Source: a virus. Taken from it: 64,000 bases of DNA. The position numbers were made by a program, and so were the translations under genes. Each line of letters opens with the position of its first letter. Position 1 is the stretch's first letter. Location of the stretch: positions 29,700-93,699 of the IMG/VR virus record IMGVR_UViG_3300042893_000474, one strand, 5' to 3'. The notes beneath the pieces are model-generated. The model saw nothing but the letters and a program-made list of their open reading frames with translations. It searched no databases and was not told the DNA's origin. Below, piece by piece: positions 28,901 to 37,236 of this stretch.

Positions 28901-31900
28901 TGCAAAGAAGCATTGCAGATAAAATCAAAAACATCTTTCTTAAATATGGAGAAGATCCTTTATTAAGTGAGGCGTATGATGAGTTGTTTAATTCAGTTAA
29001 AGGGTACAGAGACCAGGATGGTATTATAGTAGGTAGCCAAATCCAGAGAGGATTAGGACAAACTATTAAAGACTTAGAGACAAAGATTGAAAAACTTAAA
29101 GAGGACGCAGAAGAAAATAGACAGATATCTGACCAAGATAAAGAAACTCTAAAAGTTCTATTCAAACAGATCAGCGATATTCAAACTAAAGAAACTACTG
29201 AATACTACGTAGAGCAATACAACAGCGTTGCTCGTGCCGCTAGAGTAGACTTATATGCAGATGCTCAACAAGTAATAGAGATTAAAGAACTTTCGGAAAA
29301 ATTAGCAGACCAGTATATTGAGAATGAAGGTTTAGTTGACGAAGATTTAGAGTTAGACGATAACTTACCTGTTCTAAACCATCCTTCTGAATTTGGTACA
29401 GATAAACATAGGAATGATTTGATATCTTCTTATGAGAATATGATTACTGAGATGCGTTTGCAACAAAGAATCAAAGAAAGCGATTGGTATAAAGGAAATC
29501 ATATTTCTATTAAGAAGAGTTACACAGATAAAAAGACAGGAAAGAAAGTAATTAAGATTTACGAAAGACCTATTTATATCTGGAACCGTACTATTCCTCG
29601 TAATGCTGCTTATATAAAACAAGAGAACCCAAACTTTGATTGGGCAGTACCTAGAGTTAGAGATGAGTACAAAAACAAAGATTATAATTTCTTAGGTTCT
29701 GCTAGACCTAGACAAACTACAGACAATAAATATACTAACGAAGTTTATACTAAATCACTACAAGACGATAAAGACATTGCTGATGAGATGGTAGGTCTTT
29801 ATGAGGACATACAAAGAAACTTGCCTGTATCACAACGTCTTGAAGGTTATGTTGTACCTAACAAGACTAGAGAGGCTAAAGAAAATATAACTGATATGTT
29901 TACTAATCCTTTGGCTAGATTCAAAGGTTGGGTAGATGGTTGGAAACTTATCTTTAAACCAGGTTTAGCGGGAGAAGATCAGTATGAAGATGAGATATCT
30001 AGTTTAATTAATGAAGAAGACAAACAAAAGATATCAAAATCAAAAAGAAAAGTACAATTAATTAAAACCAGATATAAAGAACCTTTAAACACAAATCAAG
30101 TATCCCGTGTATTAGTTCAATCACTTGCTGAGTATGGTGCATATGCTGCTGAATTTGGAGGATTAAAGAAAGCAATGCCTGCAGTATTTGCTGCTAGAGA
30201 AGCTGCTTTAGAGACAAACATACCTGATGGAGATGTTCAGATGCTGGATAATGAGATTCAAAGATTCTTTTATGGAGGGGAAGTAAGCAATACTAGTTTG
30301 GGAAATAATCCATACATGAAGGCTACTATGCGTGCTATGAGAAGAATGTTCAGGTTTAGTCAGAGTCGAGTCTTGTTGTTTAATTTTCTGCGTGTATTTA
30401 AAAACATCTTTAACAACTTCCTTAAGATTGTTTTAAGTAAGAATAAGTATGGATTAACTAGAAAAGAATTACTCAGAGCATGGTGGAAAGGTTTAAATAT
30501 GAGGCGAAGTCTGGTATCACTAGAGATAGGTTCTAAACAACATAGTGACTATGCATTAAAACTAGTTCATTTTAGAGCGTTACCTGCAGCAGACCCAACT
30601 AAACTAGCATCAAACGTACACCAAACAAGTATTTTTAAATACGCCAACGCTGAGAATTTCAGTGGTCAGATATTTGGATATATGGAGATGGCTTCTACCA
30701 TACCTATTTATGAAGCATTAATTGCTCGTTTGGATGTACCTATTGTAATTAACGGTCAACAAACTAGAATTAACTTAAGCGATGCTTACGAAGTAATTGA
30801 TGGTATTCTTGTTCCAAAAGAAGGAGTATTTGGATTAGAGTTAAACGCAATGCGTTCTTTAGTAGAAGATAGAAAGCAAATAATATCAACGTATTTAGCC
30901 CAAGAAGGAGTCTCTACTATAGAAAAATTAAGCAGTGCGCAAAAGACAAAGTTAAAAGGACTATTAACTTCAATAGACGTAAAGATTAATAGTTTAGAAA
31001 AAGTAAACTCAGTAAAGCAAGAAAAGTTAAAATTAATAGAACAACAGTTAAGAGACCAGATACACGAATTATACACTAGTACACAGGGTAACTACTACGG
31101 AAGATCTCGTTCTGCTTATGAGAAGAATCTTTTTGCAAGTATGGTAATGTCTATGAGACGCTGGTTAGCTCCTAATCTTCAGACAAACTTTGGACAGCGT
31201 AGACTTTCTTTGTACACAGGTAATCTAGAAGGAGGATTTTATGCAGAGGGTGGAAAATCTTTACTTAGAAAAATGCGATACTTAGTCGCTGGAGAGAGAA
31301 TGGATTTAGGAAGTACTGAGTTTGAGAAAGAAAAGCATCAAAGAATATTTAGAGATACTTTAAACGTAGTAGGACTACATGCTATCTCATTAGGATTAAC
31401 TTCACTTTTATTTATGGGATTAGGAGGTGGAGGAGATGATGACCCTTCTAAGTTGTTATCACTTCTAGCTATTATTTCTTTAGGTACATATGATGAAGCA
31501 ATTAGTTTACATCCATTACTAGCTCCTGCAAACTGGACTTATAAAACATTCTTTAGACAGCCTTTGGCAAGACCAGGAGATGAAGAAGGAGGTGCTAGTA
31601 GTGCAGTGAGACATGGACTCTATGCTTTATTTGGACCTCAGATGAGAAGTTTTGACCAAATTTTTGAAGCAATTTTTGACTCAAGAAATATTACAGACCC
31701 ATTTGAACCTTACTACGAACAAAGAAGAGACATGGGAGGTAATAGTATTGTTAATACCCCTGCTCCTACTAGAGGATTACCTAGAGTACTTGCAATGGCT
31801 ATGAAGTATTATGGAGTAGAGTCAGGTTTAAAACCATTCTATGCGCCTAGAAAAAGAGTTATGGATATGTTAAAACTTAATCCTATGTTAGGAATGCAAG

Positions 31901-32340
31901 ATCCTTTGGGAGATTACGTACAAATTCAACAAAAGATATCTGATTTACAAAAAGATATCCTAAAGAGAGACCCTCAAGATAATGTCTACTTTATGGAAGG
32001 CGAGTGGGATAAAATGTCTAAACCTGATGTAGAAGAAATGAAATCTAAAGTTGCTGAGTGGGGAGTTCTTAAAGTAGAAAAGATGATGATGGAGTCGTCA
32101 AACCCAGTTATTGAAGCTGCTAAAATGGAAAAAGACATTAGTGCTTATGAAGGTTCTCAAGATGTAAAACAGATAGAATTTATGTTGCAAGACTTTTATG
32201 ATGTTAAATTACCTAAAGCTCCTAAGAATGAACAGACTGAATTTTATAAATCAGTAGAGAAAGCATTTCAAAAGAATAGACGTAGCACTATCCAGAAAAG
32301 TTTTGAGCAACTACAACAAAGCCAGATGTCTCCAGAATAA
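25903..32340 (+). CDS. Giant virion protein with zincin-type metalloprotease motif
   Basis: 2145 residues. Residues 263-267 are HEAVH within ARELIHEAVHAYT, the HExxH motif of zincin metallopeptidases. About 45 residues later comes YGFKNVEEFVSEYLSNP, whose Glu (E314 or E318) is a candidate third zinc ligand. Zinc-protease domains are known in giant proteins of crAss-like and other phages. Residues about 800-1130 are long coiled coil. Around residues 1824-1845 there is a hydrophobic segment (LHAISLGLTSLLFMGLGGGG). The C-terminus is charged helix. The gene has its own promoter, P2, so it can be expressed apart from the RNA polymerase operon. Roles may include processing of virion proteins or action on host proteins after ejection. 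Only the motif is seen; activity is inferred. Confidence 0.7.
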   Translation: MSCFAKIKSPLNGKTITSPAYYQLTSFFPPAEGRRIYEATTTISFKTEIGFDWTKRQQGYSPKLNFAGEPTLDQINTHLRLNLNPREIRAGEQMDEVASLGYLNKGYANPNAFNLITNEINLNPKYSLIESEVLARDGKYYLSVKPVPNGKSVKPVSKDYLRTVKFPDMIVNSVEDFSNAGLIELMDNLLKNKELPPFQHKMLERLRNLMKINPTLKLAVFDDAEVDQEFQRSFYDPKSNTIYIGKTITSDFNKESFARELIHEAVHAYTISALTNPVTAEENRFRQEMERYISEYKSKFPRLQQQYGFKNVEEFVSEYLSNPYFRNDLQEAERTSKDKTFIGRVTGNIKRFLKNVLGLGDTLFDRVNQTIDDYFDYLENLEDMPDLAGEHELRFNQPYAAQPVNPLSVNLSQFQQYVDSTFNSSSWKQLSQGLSEIDPRFASIERIREKFGNISSASLGSTIKSSIDYLVAIEQLVDRVAKDVDLHRDNLGYYSSEDAVSVFNHAIHIAEFVQEQMAAYNQYLMPQLRMEQTKTDLDINPVGAAEFRQERRSQVENFDIVSQELIAKLKGISNKSNSLKSEAKSSILAPVASQLSEPFILIAAQLKEPNSQLNQEIDAKEKLYQQALASNQNKKAADMLKDLNQLRMFRDWVPTQQNIIKLLQTGMNPEYTGANFFTIYLGVANMTGSPLVQVVKEYLDVHLTEAGNKSLEYTNRASKLFDKIEARNKKQGIRWTQSIDNFYKNLTREVDMVYYDANGVRRVVKQLAYNTKFKEAEFRNDLQELKRNVDSAKKGGVEAEIVEAQEKLQKFLDDYAVRPYTDEYYEAEDLLISEARDARADLLDQLEEHQAVFGDAEASQEERKHRTELRRAYERLGSIYNEDGTEKPKGTKERNIADSIIAYKNKRKALEAIEFVIPDKVKVRFDIEKNSRKQKVADLERKISILNTDIADEIALGQDPTTKQNELVDITAQLEIAKNDLTKWLNANTRTEIDPEFFELQRSIADKIKNIFLKYGEDPLLSEAYDELFNSVKGYRDQDGIIVGSQIQRGLGQTIKDLETKIEKLKEDAEENRQISDQDKETLKVLFKQISDIQTKETTEYYVEQYNSVARAARVDLYADAQQVIEIKELSEKLADQYIENEGLVDEDLELDDNLPVLNHPSEFGTDKHRNDLISSYENMITEMRLQQRIKESDWYKGNHISIKKSYTDKKTGKKVIKIYERPIYIWNRTIPRNAAYIKQENPNFDWAVPRVRDEYKNKDYNFLGSARPRQTTDNKYTNEVYTKSLQDDKDIADEMVGLYEDIQRNLPVSQRLEGYVVPNKTREAKENITDMFTNPLARFKGWVDGWKLIFKPGLAGEDQYEDEISSLINEEDKQKISKSKRKVQLIKTRYKEPLNTNQVSRVLVQSLAEYGAYAAEFGGLKKAMPAVFAAREAALETNIPDGDVQMLDNEIQRFFYGGEVSNTSLGNNPYMKATMRAMRRMFRFSQSRVLLFNFLRVFKNIFNNFLKIVLSKNKYGLTRKELLRAWWKGLNMRRSLVSLEIGSKQHSDYALKLVHFRALPAADPTKLASNVHQTSIFKYANAENFSGQIFGYMEMASTIPIYEALIARLDVPIVINGQQTRINLSDAYEVIDGILVPKEGVFGLELNAMRSLVEDRKQIISTYLAQEGVSTIEKLSSAQKTKLKGLLTSIDVKINSLEKVNSVKQEKLKLIEQQLRDQIHELYTSTQGNYYGRSRSAYEKNLFASMVMSMRRWLAPNLQTNFGQRRLSLYTGNLEGGFYAEGGKSLLRKMRYLVAGERMDLGSTEFEKEKHQRIFRDTLNVVGLHAISLGLTSLLFMGLGGGGDDDPSKLLSLLAIISLGTYDEAISLHPLLAPANWTYKTFFRQPLARPGDEEGGASSAVRHGLYALFGPQMRSFDQIFEAIFDSRNITDPFEPYYEQRRDMGGNSIVNTPAPTRGLPRVLAMAMKYYGVESGLKPFYAPRKRVMDMLKLNPMLGMQDPLGDYVQIQQKISDLQKDILKRDPQDNVYFMEGEWDKMSKPDVEEMKSKVAEWGVLKVEKMMMESSNPVIEAAKMEKDISAYEGSQDVKQIEFMLQDFYDVKLPKAPKNEQTEFYKSVEKAFQKNRRSTIQKSFEQLQQSQMSPE

Positions 32341-32347
32341 GAAATAA

Positions 32348-32378
32348 CTTGACAAAATAACAATTAAAATTAACTTTG
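32348..32378 (+). promoter_or_regulatory. Late promoter P3 (Bacteroidetes type)
   Basis: CTTG at 32348-32351, a 19-base spacer, and TAACTTTG at 32371-32378. This is the third occurrence of the same geometry. It precedes the 970-aa fibre gene by 47 bases. Confidence 0.75.
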
Positions 32379-32382
32379 TATT

Positions 32383-32410
32383 GTCGGGCGAAAGCCGAGT
32401 GGCAACACTG
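32383..32410 (+). promoter_or_regulatory. Structured 5' leader with two small GNRA-loop hairpins
   Basis: Downstream of P3 the leader can form two adjacent hairpins. The first has a TCGG/CCGA stem with one bulged G and a C-G pair closing a GAAA loop (32384-32398). The second is AGTG-GCAA-CACT (32398-32409). Both loops fit GNRA, and the unstructured A-rich ATG region follows. Function is unknown; mRNA stability or translational control is possible. It does not match a riboswitch I know. Confidence 0.45.
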
Positions 32411-32425
32411 TAAAGATTAAATAAA

Positions 32426-35338
32426 ATGGACAATTCACAACTACTAAACGAACAAGCTAGGAAACTTAGGCAACTAGCTAACACCCTTGAGTCTGCTACA
32501 GCGTATCAGACCAATGGACAAAACAGATTAAGAGTATCAATCGAGGGCGGAGCTGCTGTTGTTAACACAACTCTTGCACCTGCAACTATGCGTCCCACTT
32601 TAGGTGGTGACTTGCAATTTGGTCTTCCGATTCGAGGCTCAGAAAACTTAACCGATCCCGTAGATCGTTTCCGTGTATCTCAGCCTCAGTCAATGTTTGA
32701 TACTGACTTTGAATATGGTACACAGCCTACAAAGTGGGAAACAATCAACTTGATTAACAATAGACCCTACGCTACTTATAACGTACAAACCCCTTTGGCT
32801 GTTAGTGCTATTTCTAGCGTTGCTGGTTCTCGTGTCGTAACTGTAACTACTGCTACTTCGGTAGCTGCTGGTTCTCCTGTATTTATCCAAGACGCTACTT
32901 CGGAGTTTGCTAATGGTTTATTTACTGCAAATACTACTGGTACAACATTTACTTACACTGCTCAATATCCAGCACCGACTACAGGTTCTATATTAAACTC
33001 AGGTGTAACTGCGGTATACCAAGGACAAATTTATACAGGAGCTGCAATCGGAACTGCTCCAACTTTTGGTTGGACTTCTGGCTTATTAATTCCTGTTACA
33101 ACTACCGTTCCTCACGGATTGGCTTTAGGTAATGAGATTGTTGTTACGGGTACTTCTCAAGCTAACGCAAACGGTGCGTGGACAGTTGTTCGTATTATAT
33201 CTGAAACTCAGTTTGCATATTATGCTACTACAGCCCCTGCTGCTAACCCTACAGGTGGATTAGTATTTAGCCGTCCTCAAGGTTCTGCTTTACATAGAGC
33301 GTTTGATGGAGGTGTTAAATTCTCATCTAACGCACAATCTGCAAACGAGCAGTTGATTCGTCAGACTCGTAAATACTTCCGTTATCAATCTGGTAAAGGT
33401 ATTATGATGTCTACGGGTTCTATTTTGAAGCCATCTTTTAACCCTGATTTGATTACATCTGTTGGAACTTTAGTTACTGTTAATACTAAAGAGGCTCACA
33501 GTCTTCAGTTTGGGGCTCAGATTGTAGTACTTGGTTGTGTAGAAACTGCATATAATGGTACATTCAACGTAACAGCAGTAATTAGCCCTACTCAGTTTCA
33601 ATATGTTGCTGGTTCAACTCCTAGTGCTGCTTCAGCCTCAGGGCAATACCAAATATATGTAAACGCTTGGGTAGGTTCTATTTGTCGTTTAGGTATGTAC
33701 GATGAACAGAACGGAATGTTTTTTGAATTTGACGGACAAACTTTGTACGCTGTTCGCAGGGCCTCTGTTTATCAAATTTCAGGTAGTATCACAGTAAATA
33801 ACGGGGCAAATCTTGTAACGGGCGTAGGTTCTGAGTTTTCAACTCAATTAATTGCTAACGATAAGGTTGTAATTAAAGGACAGTCTTATAAAGTTGTTAG
33901 AGTAATTAGTGATACTCAATTCACAATCAATCCTTCATATAGAGGACCCTCTATTACCGCACCTTCTTTTGCGTATGTAACTAAGACTGTAGACACAAAA
34001 ATTCCTCAGTCTCTTTGGAACATTGATAGAATGAATGGTGCTGGTGGAACTGCTAACCCATCAGGATTTAACTTGGATTTATCTAAGATGCAGATGTTCT
34101 ACATCGATTATTCTTGGTATGGTGCAGGACCGATTCGTTGGGGATTCCGTGGTGCAAATGGTCAAGTGACTTATTGCCACAAGTTATCTAACAACAACGT
34201 AAATCTTGAGGCATATATGAGATCGGGTAACTTACCTGCTCGTTATGAGACAAGTACAGTACCTCCTACAACTCGTATTATTTCAAATGTAGGTGCAAGT
34301 GATACCACTATTAGCGTATTGGATACTACCTTCTTCCCAACTAGTGGAATTATTGTAGTCAATACAGGCGGTGCAAGTGGAACCATTGAATACATAAACT
34401 ACACTGGCAAAACTGCAACTACATTTACGGGATTGACTCGTGCAAGGGCAGGTGAACCTTCAGGTGTTACTGTAACTATCGCAATAGGTTCTGTTACAGG
34501 TACTGTGGCAAGTGCTGCAAACCTACAAATTGGTCAGCGTGTAATCTCTACTGCTTTTCCTGATGGAACTTACATTGCAAACATTTCTGGAACCACAATT
34601 ACTTTCAGTAACTCTGCAAGTATTCTGAATCCAACAGGAGTTATCTTTTCACCTATGGGTGCTACTACAGGTCAAGCATATACTTTCAACGCTAATGCTC
34701 CTATCGGAGTTGAGTTTGGTGGACCTACTGCTGCACCAATCATTTCACACTGGGGATCTTCAGTAATTATGGATGGTCGTTTTGATGAAGATAAGCAGTT
34801 CTTATTTACAGCAGGTTCTACTACGGCTTTATCAGTAGCAACAGCAGGTTTGCGATATGCTTTGGCATCTATCAGACTTGCACCTTCTGTAAGTTCTGGT
34901 CTTGTTGGAGCGTTTGGTATTCGTGAAATTATTAACCGAATGCAGTTATCCTTAAACGAAATTGGTATTTACGCACAGGGTAACTACCTTGTAACCTTGG
35001 TTCTTAACGGAACCGTAAGTGCTGCCGATACTTGGACTAACGTAGGTGGATCTTCTTTGACTCAGGTGTGTTTCCACGGAGCAGCTCGTACTGTCGCAGG
35101 TGGTGAGGTTGTGGGTGGATTTTATGTAAACTCAGGGGGTGCAACTTTCGGTACTACTACTTATAACTTGACAAGGGTTCGAGATTTGTCTAACTCTATC
35201 TTAGGAGGCGGTGTAGCAGCTGTAAATACTCAGTTCTATCCTGACGGACCAGATATGTTGACTATTGTGGTACAGGCTTTGACCACAGGTACATCTAACG
35301 TATTCGGACGTATATCTTGGACTGAAGCACAAGCATAA
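32426..35338 (+). CDS. Tail fibre / adhesin-like structural protein
   Basis: 970 residues, rich in Gly, Ala, Thr and Ser, beta-structured and without a signal peptide. The N-terminus is helical (LLNEQARKLRQLANTLE). Residues about 75-110 carry VDRFRVSQPQSMFDTDFEYG followed by TKWETINLINNRP, a word I recall from virion structural proteins of other large phages. Three related beta modules end in IISETQFAYY, VISPTQFQYV and VISDTQFTIN, with matching HGLALGN/HSLQFGA openings. The C-terminal half is a separate Gly-rich beta region. Repeated modules and size fit a fibre or tail appendage. It has promoter P3, and the holin start overlaps its stop (TAATG). Confidence 0.65.
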   Translation: MDNSQLLNEQARKLRQLANTLESATAYQTNGQNRLRVSIEGGAAVVNTTLAPATMRPTLGGDLQFGLPIRGSENLTDPVDRFRVSQPQSMFDTDFEYGTQPTKWETINLINNRPYATYNVQTPLAVSAISSVAGSRVVTVTTATSVAAGSPVFIQDATSEFANGLFTANTTGTTFTYTAQYPAPTTGSILNSGVTAVYQGQIYTGAAIGTAPTFGWTSGLLIPVTTTVPHGLALGNEIVVTGTSQANANGAWTVVRIISETQFAYYATTAPAANPTGGLVFSRPQGSALHRAFDGGVKFSSNAQSANEQLIRQTRKYFRYQSGKGIMMSTGSILKPSFNPDLITSVGTLVTVNTKEAHSLQFGAQIVVLGCVETAYNGTFNVTAVISPTQFQYVAGSTPSAASASGQYQIYVNAWVGSICRLGMYDEQNGMFFEFDGQTLYAVRRASVYQISGSITVNNGANLVTGVGSEFSTQLIANDKVVIKGQSYKVVRVISDTQFTINPSYRGPSITAPSFAYVTKTVDTKIPQSLWNIDRMNGAGGTANPSGFNLDLSKMQMFYIDYSWYGAGPIRWGFRGANGQVTYCHKLSNNNVNLEAYMRSGNLPARYETSTVPPTTRIISNVGASDTTISVLDTTFFPTSGIIVVNTGGASGTIEYINYTGKTATTFTGLTRARAGEPSGVTVTIAIGSVTGTVASAANLQIGQRVISTAFPDGTYIANISGTTITFSNSASILNPTGVIFSPMGATTGQAYTFNANAPIGVEFGGPTAAPIISHWGSSVIMDGRFDEDKQFLFTAGSTTALSVATAGLRYALASIRLAPSVSSGLVGAFGIREIINRMQLSLNEIGIYAQGNYLVTLVLNGTVSAADTWTNVGGSSLTQVCFHGAARTVAGGEVVGGFYVNSGGATFGTTTYNLTRVRDLSNSILGGGVAAVNTQFYPDGPDMLTIVVQALTTGTSNVFGRISWTEAQA

Positions 35339-35757
35339 TGAAGAGCTCTTTGTTAGCCATAACTTTTACTACAGTTTGTGCATTTGTTGGCAGTTACTTC
35401 TTGAAGTTAACTGCTGACAATGCCGAACAATACTTAGCTGTTGTATCTGTAGTATTCATTGACGGATTTTTTGGTGTATGGGCTGGTACAAAAATGGAAG
35501 GCTTTAAGACCAAGAAAGCATTAAGTGTACTTAAGACCTTAATGGTTTGGGTATTTATGCTTACAGGAATCCTGATGATTGAGAGAGGCTTTCAAGGAAC
35601 ATTTTGGTTAAGCGAAACTATTTGTGCTCCTTTTATTCTCTTTCAGCTTATAAGTGCACTTAAGAACGCAGGTAGGGCAGGGTTAATTAAAAATGAGTTA
35701 CTGCAGTTAATCTTAGATAAAATCGACCAACATAAAGTAAATGAAAAACAAGATTGA
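35338..35757 (+). CDS. Holin-like membrane protein
   Basis: 139 residues with about four hydrophobic segments: SLLAITFTTVCAFVGSYFL near 3-21, YLAVVSVVFIDGFFGVWAG near 32-50, VLKTLMVWVFMLTGILMI near 64-81, and an amphipathic FWLSETICAPFILFQLIS near 89-106. A charged C-terminus follows. The central FIDGFFGVWAG and flanking layout resemble the phage holin family of Bacteroidetes and Firmicutes phages. Holins form holes in the inner membrane and time lysis. The next genes encode two small membrane/envelope proteins and a secreted nuclease, so this is the start of a lysis cassette. Its end overlaps the next gene by 17 bases. Confidence 0.65.
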   Translation: MKSSLLAITFTTVCAFVGSYFLKLTADNAEQYLAVVSVVFIDGFFGVWAGTKMEGFKTKKALSVLKTLMVWVFMLTGILMIERGFQGTFWLSETICAPFILFQLISALKNAGRAGLIKNELLQLILDKIDQHKVNEKQD

Positions 35758-36061
35758 AGCTATTATAATAGGGCTACTGTTAATTGCAGTAGCCTTTTTG
35801 TTATGGGAGAGAAAATCCTTAGATAGCGGAAACGAAGAAAAGTTTATGGCATACATGGATTCTATGCAGAAACGCAATGAAGTCATGTTTAGTAAAGTAG
35901 ACTCATTAAACACACTTAAACACGAACAATTCAGTTACTATGAAAAAATCAACCTCAAGTATGACACTATTCAGATTGCTCTTGACACTATGCCTGATAT
36001 TGACGGCACAAAGTTCTTACTCACAATCTCTAGACAGCTTACCGCTAAAGGAGTTGAATAA
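35741..36061 (+). CDS. Small membrane protein, inner-membrane spanin-like
   Basis: 106 residues: a short cytoplasmic Lys-rich start, one transmembrane segment (AIIIGLLLIAVAFLLW, about 7-22), then a charged helical periplasmic part. This is the topology of an i-spanin (Rz-like) protein. The gene lies right after the holin, and the following gene begins inside it in another frame, as Rz1 does within Rz. No sequence match to a spanin family was recognised, so the call rests on topology and context. Confidence 0.5.
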   Translation: MKNKIEAIIIGLLLIAVAFLLWERKSLDSGNEEKFMAYMDSMQKRNEVMFSKVDSLNTLKHEQFSYYEKINLKYDTIQIALDTMPDIDGTKFLLTISRQLTAKGVE

Positions 36062-36311
36062 CGAATTCCTCAGAGGTATCAAAGCCAGAGAGAGAGTAGT
36101 TATTCTTAAGAACGTAATTCATTTAGACAGTCAACAAATTAATTTGTACAGGGATTCTATTGTGCCTACTTATCAACAAATGGTAGAAACGTCTAAGATA
36201 GAAGTCACTCGTCTTAATCGTGTAATAGATCGAAAGAATCTAGAGATGAAGATGTATAAGTACGGTTTCTTAGGTATGTCTATTCTTGCTATCTTTAGCT
36301 TTATCTTGTAA
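35940..36311 (+). CDS. Exported helical protein with C-terminal membrane anchor, spanin partner candidate
   Basis: 123 residues. An N-terminal signal-like segment (MTLFRLLLTLCLILTAQSSYSQS) suggests cleavage after YSQ, as in Bacteroidetes exported proteins. A long charged helix follows, then a C-terminal hydrophobic segment (FLGMSILAIFSFIL). The only Cys in the signal region is not in a convincing lipobox, so it does not look like a classical o-spanin lipoprotein. A signal plus C-terminal anchor is nearer the u-spanin layout. The gene overlaps the previous one by 122 bases in another frame. The start may be the ATG at 35940 or the one at 35961, which would begin right at the signal peptide. 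Confidence 0.45.
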   Translation: MKKSTSSMTLFRLLLTLCLILTAQSSYSQSLDSLPLKELNNEFLRGIKARERVVILKNVIHLDSQQINLYRDSIVPTYQQMVETSKIEVTRLNRVIDRKNLEMKMYKYGFLGMSILAIFSFIL

Positions 36312-36313
36312 CC

Positions 36314-36892
36314 ATGAAAAGACTTATTATATTATTGTTATTTTTAGTTGCTGTAAACATCTATGCTCAGAGAGATAGTGTGTTTATCAAGACTCCTATT
36401 TATTCTTGTGTATACTCAGAAGTTCTTCAACAACCTAAGCATGTCTGGTACACAGTACAATGCCCAAATGGTTCTTATCCTCGTAAAGGAATGGACTTCT
36501 ATACTAACGATAGTGTAAAGACATCTGATGGGAAAGACTACGAAGCTAACGTATGGGACAAAGGACACTGTGCACCAGCAGCTGACTTTAACTGCACAAA
36601 AGAAACTCTGTGGCAGACTTTCTCTTACTTGAATTGTATTCTCCAGCATGAGAAACTAAACAGAGGTGCTTGGAGATTACTTGAAGTACGTGAGAGAGAA
36701 TTAGCTAAATTAGGTAAAGTAGAAGTAGAGATAAGAGTTATCTATGGACCTAAAGCTGTTAAGTTACCAACAGGTGCAACTATTCCAACAGCGTTCTACA
36801 AAACTATAAAGTTTGGAAATACAAAAGAAGTATATTACTTTGCAAACGAAGCACCCGTTACTACAGACTATACTAAGTATAAGGTGCAGTAA
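36314..36892 (+). CDS. Secreted DNA/RNA non-specific endonuclease (beta-beta-alpha metal)
   Basis: 192 residues with a clear signal peptide (MKRLIILLLFLVAVNIYAQ, cleavage after YAQ). The motif WDKGHCAPAADF places D82-K83-G84-H85 at the DRGH site of the NucA/EndA/Nuc1 family (PF01223), with H85 as expected general base. Downstream, FSYLNCILQHEKLNRGAWRL matches the family's metal-binding Asn region (N107/N116) and conserved Trp. The family cuts DNA and RNA using a metal ion. The exported form should act in the periplasm or outside the cell. It follows the holin and spanin-like genes by 2 bases, so it probably accumulates for, or is released at, lysis. Lys replaces the usual Arg in DRGH. Confidence 0.8.
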   Translation: MKRLIILLLFLVAVNIYAQRDSVFIKTPIYSCVYSEVLQQPKHVWYTVQCPNGSYPRKGMDFYTNDSVKTSDGKDYEANVWDKGHCAPAADFNCTKETLWQTFSYLNCILQHEKLNRGAWRLLEVRERELAKLGKVEVEIRVIYGPKAVKLPTGATIPTAFYKTIKFGNTKEVYYFANEAPVTTDYTKYKVQ

Positions 36893-36903
36893 AAAGCACT
36901 GTT

Positions 36904-37194
36904 ATGATTAAGACAATTAACGAAAAAATCCACGAGTATTTTTTAGAGTCGGAAAGAGACGGACTCAATAGTAATAAGACAAGGTCAAGAGGGGAATACC
37001 CAAATGCTCTACTTATTACCAAAGAGCAGTATAAAGAGACATTAAAGCAAATGTTTAAACTCCAAGATGACGTAGCTGATGAAGTCCTATTGGAGATTAA
37101 AGTAATGTCTATAGAAGGTCTCAAAGTAATTATTACAGATTACTTAGATGAGCCTAAGGTTATCCGACTGACAGAAATAAAAAACCCCTCATAA
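36904..37194 (+). CDS. Small hypothetical protein at the end of the lysis operon
   Basis: 96 residues, charged and helical (MIKTINEKIHEYFLESERDG), with a middle segment LLITKEQYKETLKQMF and no signal or membrane segment. The last codons and stop lie inside the left arm and loop of the terminator at 37183-37203. It is the last + strand gene before the convergent - strand block. I do not recognise a family. Confidence 0.55.
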   Translation: MIKTINEKIHEYFLESERDGLNSNKTRSRGEYPNALLITKEQYKETLKQMFKLQDDVADEVLLEIKVMSIEGLKVIITDYLDEPKVIRLTEIKNPS

Positions 37195-37203
37195 AGAGGG
37201 GTT
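37183..37203 (-). terminator. Terminator hairpin at the convergent junction
   Basis: AACCCCTC, loop ATAAA, GAGGGGTT form a perfect 8-bp stem. Read on the - strand, the hairpin is followed by TTTTTTATTT, so it terminates the leftward genes well. On the + strand it lacks a following T-run but still sits at the 3' end of the lysis operon, with the + gene's stop codon in the loop. Confidence 0.85.
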
Positions 37204-37236
37204 GATCAGTTGAGCCTAAAAGGTTAGAATAGTGTT

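Noticed and set aside
28608-29165. Long open frame on the - strand inside the 2145-aa gene
   Set aside because: It is antisense to a continuous coding frame, contains no recognisable motif and has a low-information sequence, so it is a shadow of the + strand gene.
32381-32410. Possible hammerhead ribozyme in the P3 leader (GAAA loop)
   Set aside because: The CUGAUGA core is absent, and the hairpins are ordinary GNRA stems.
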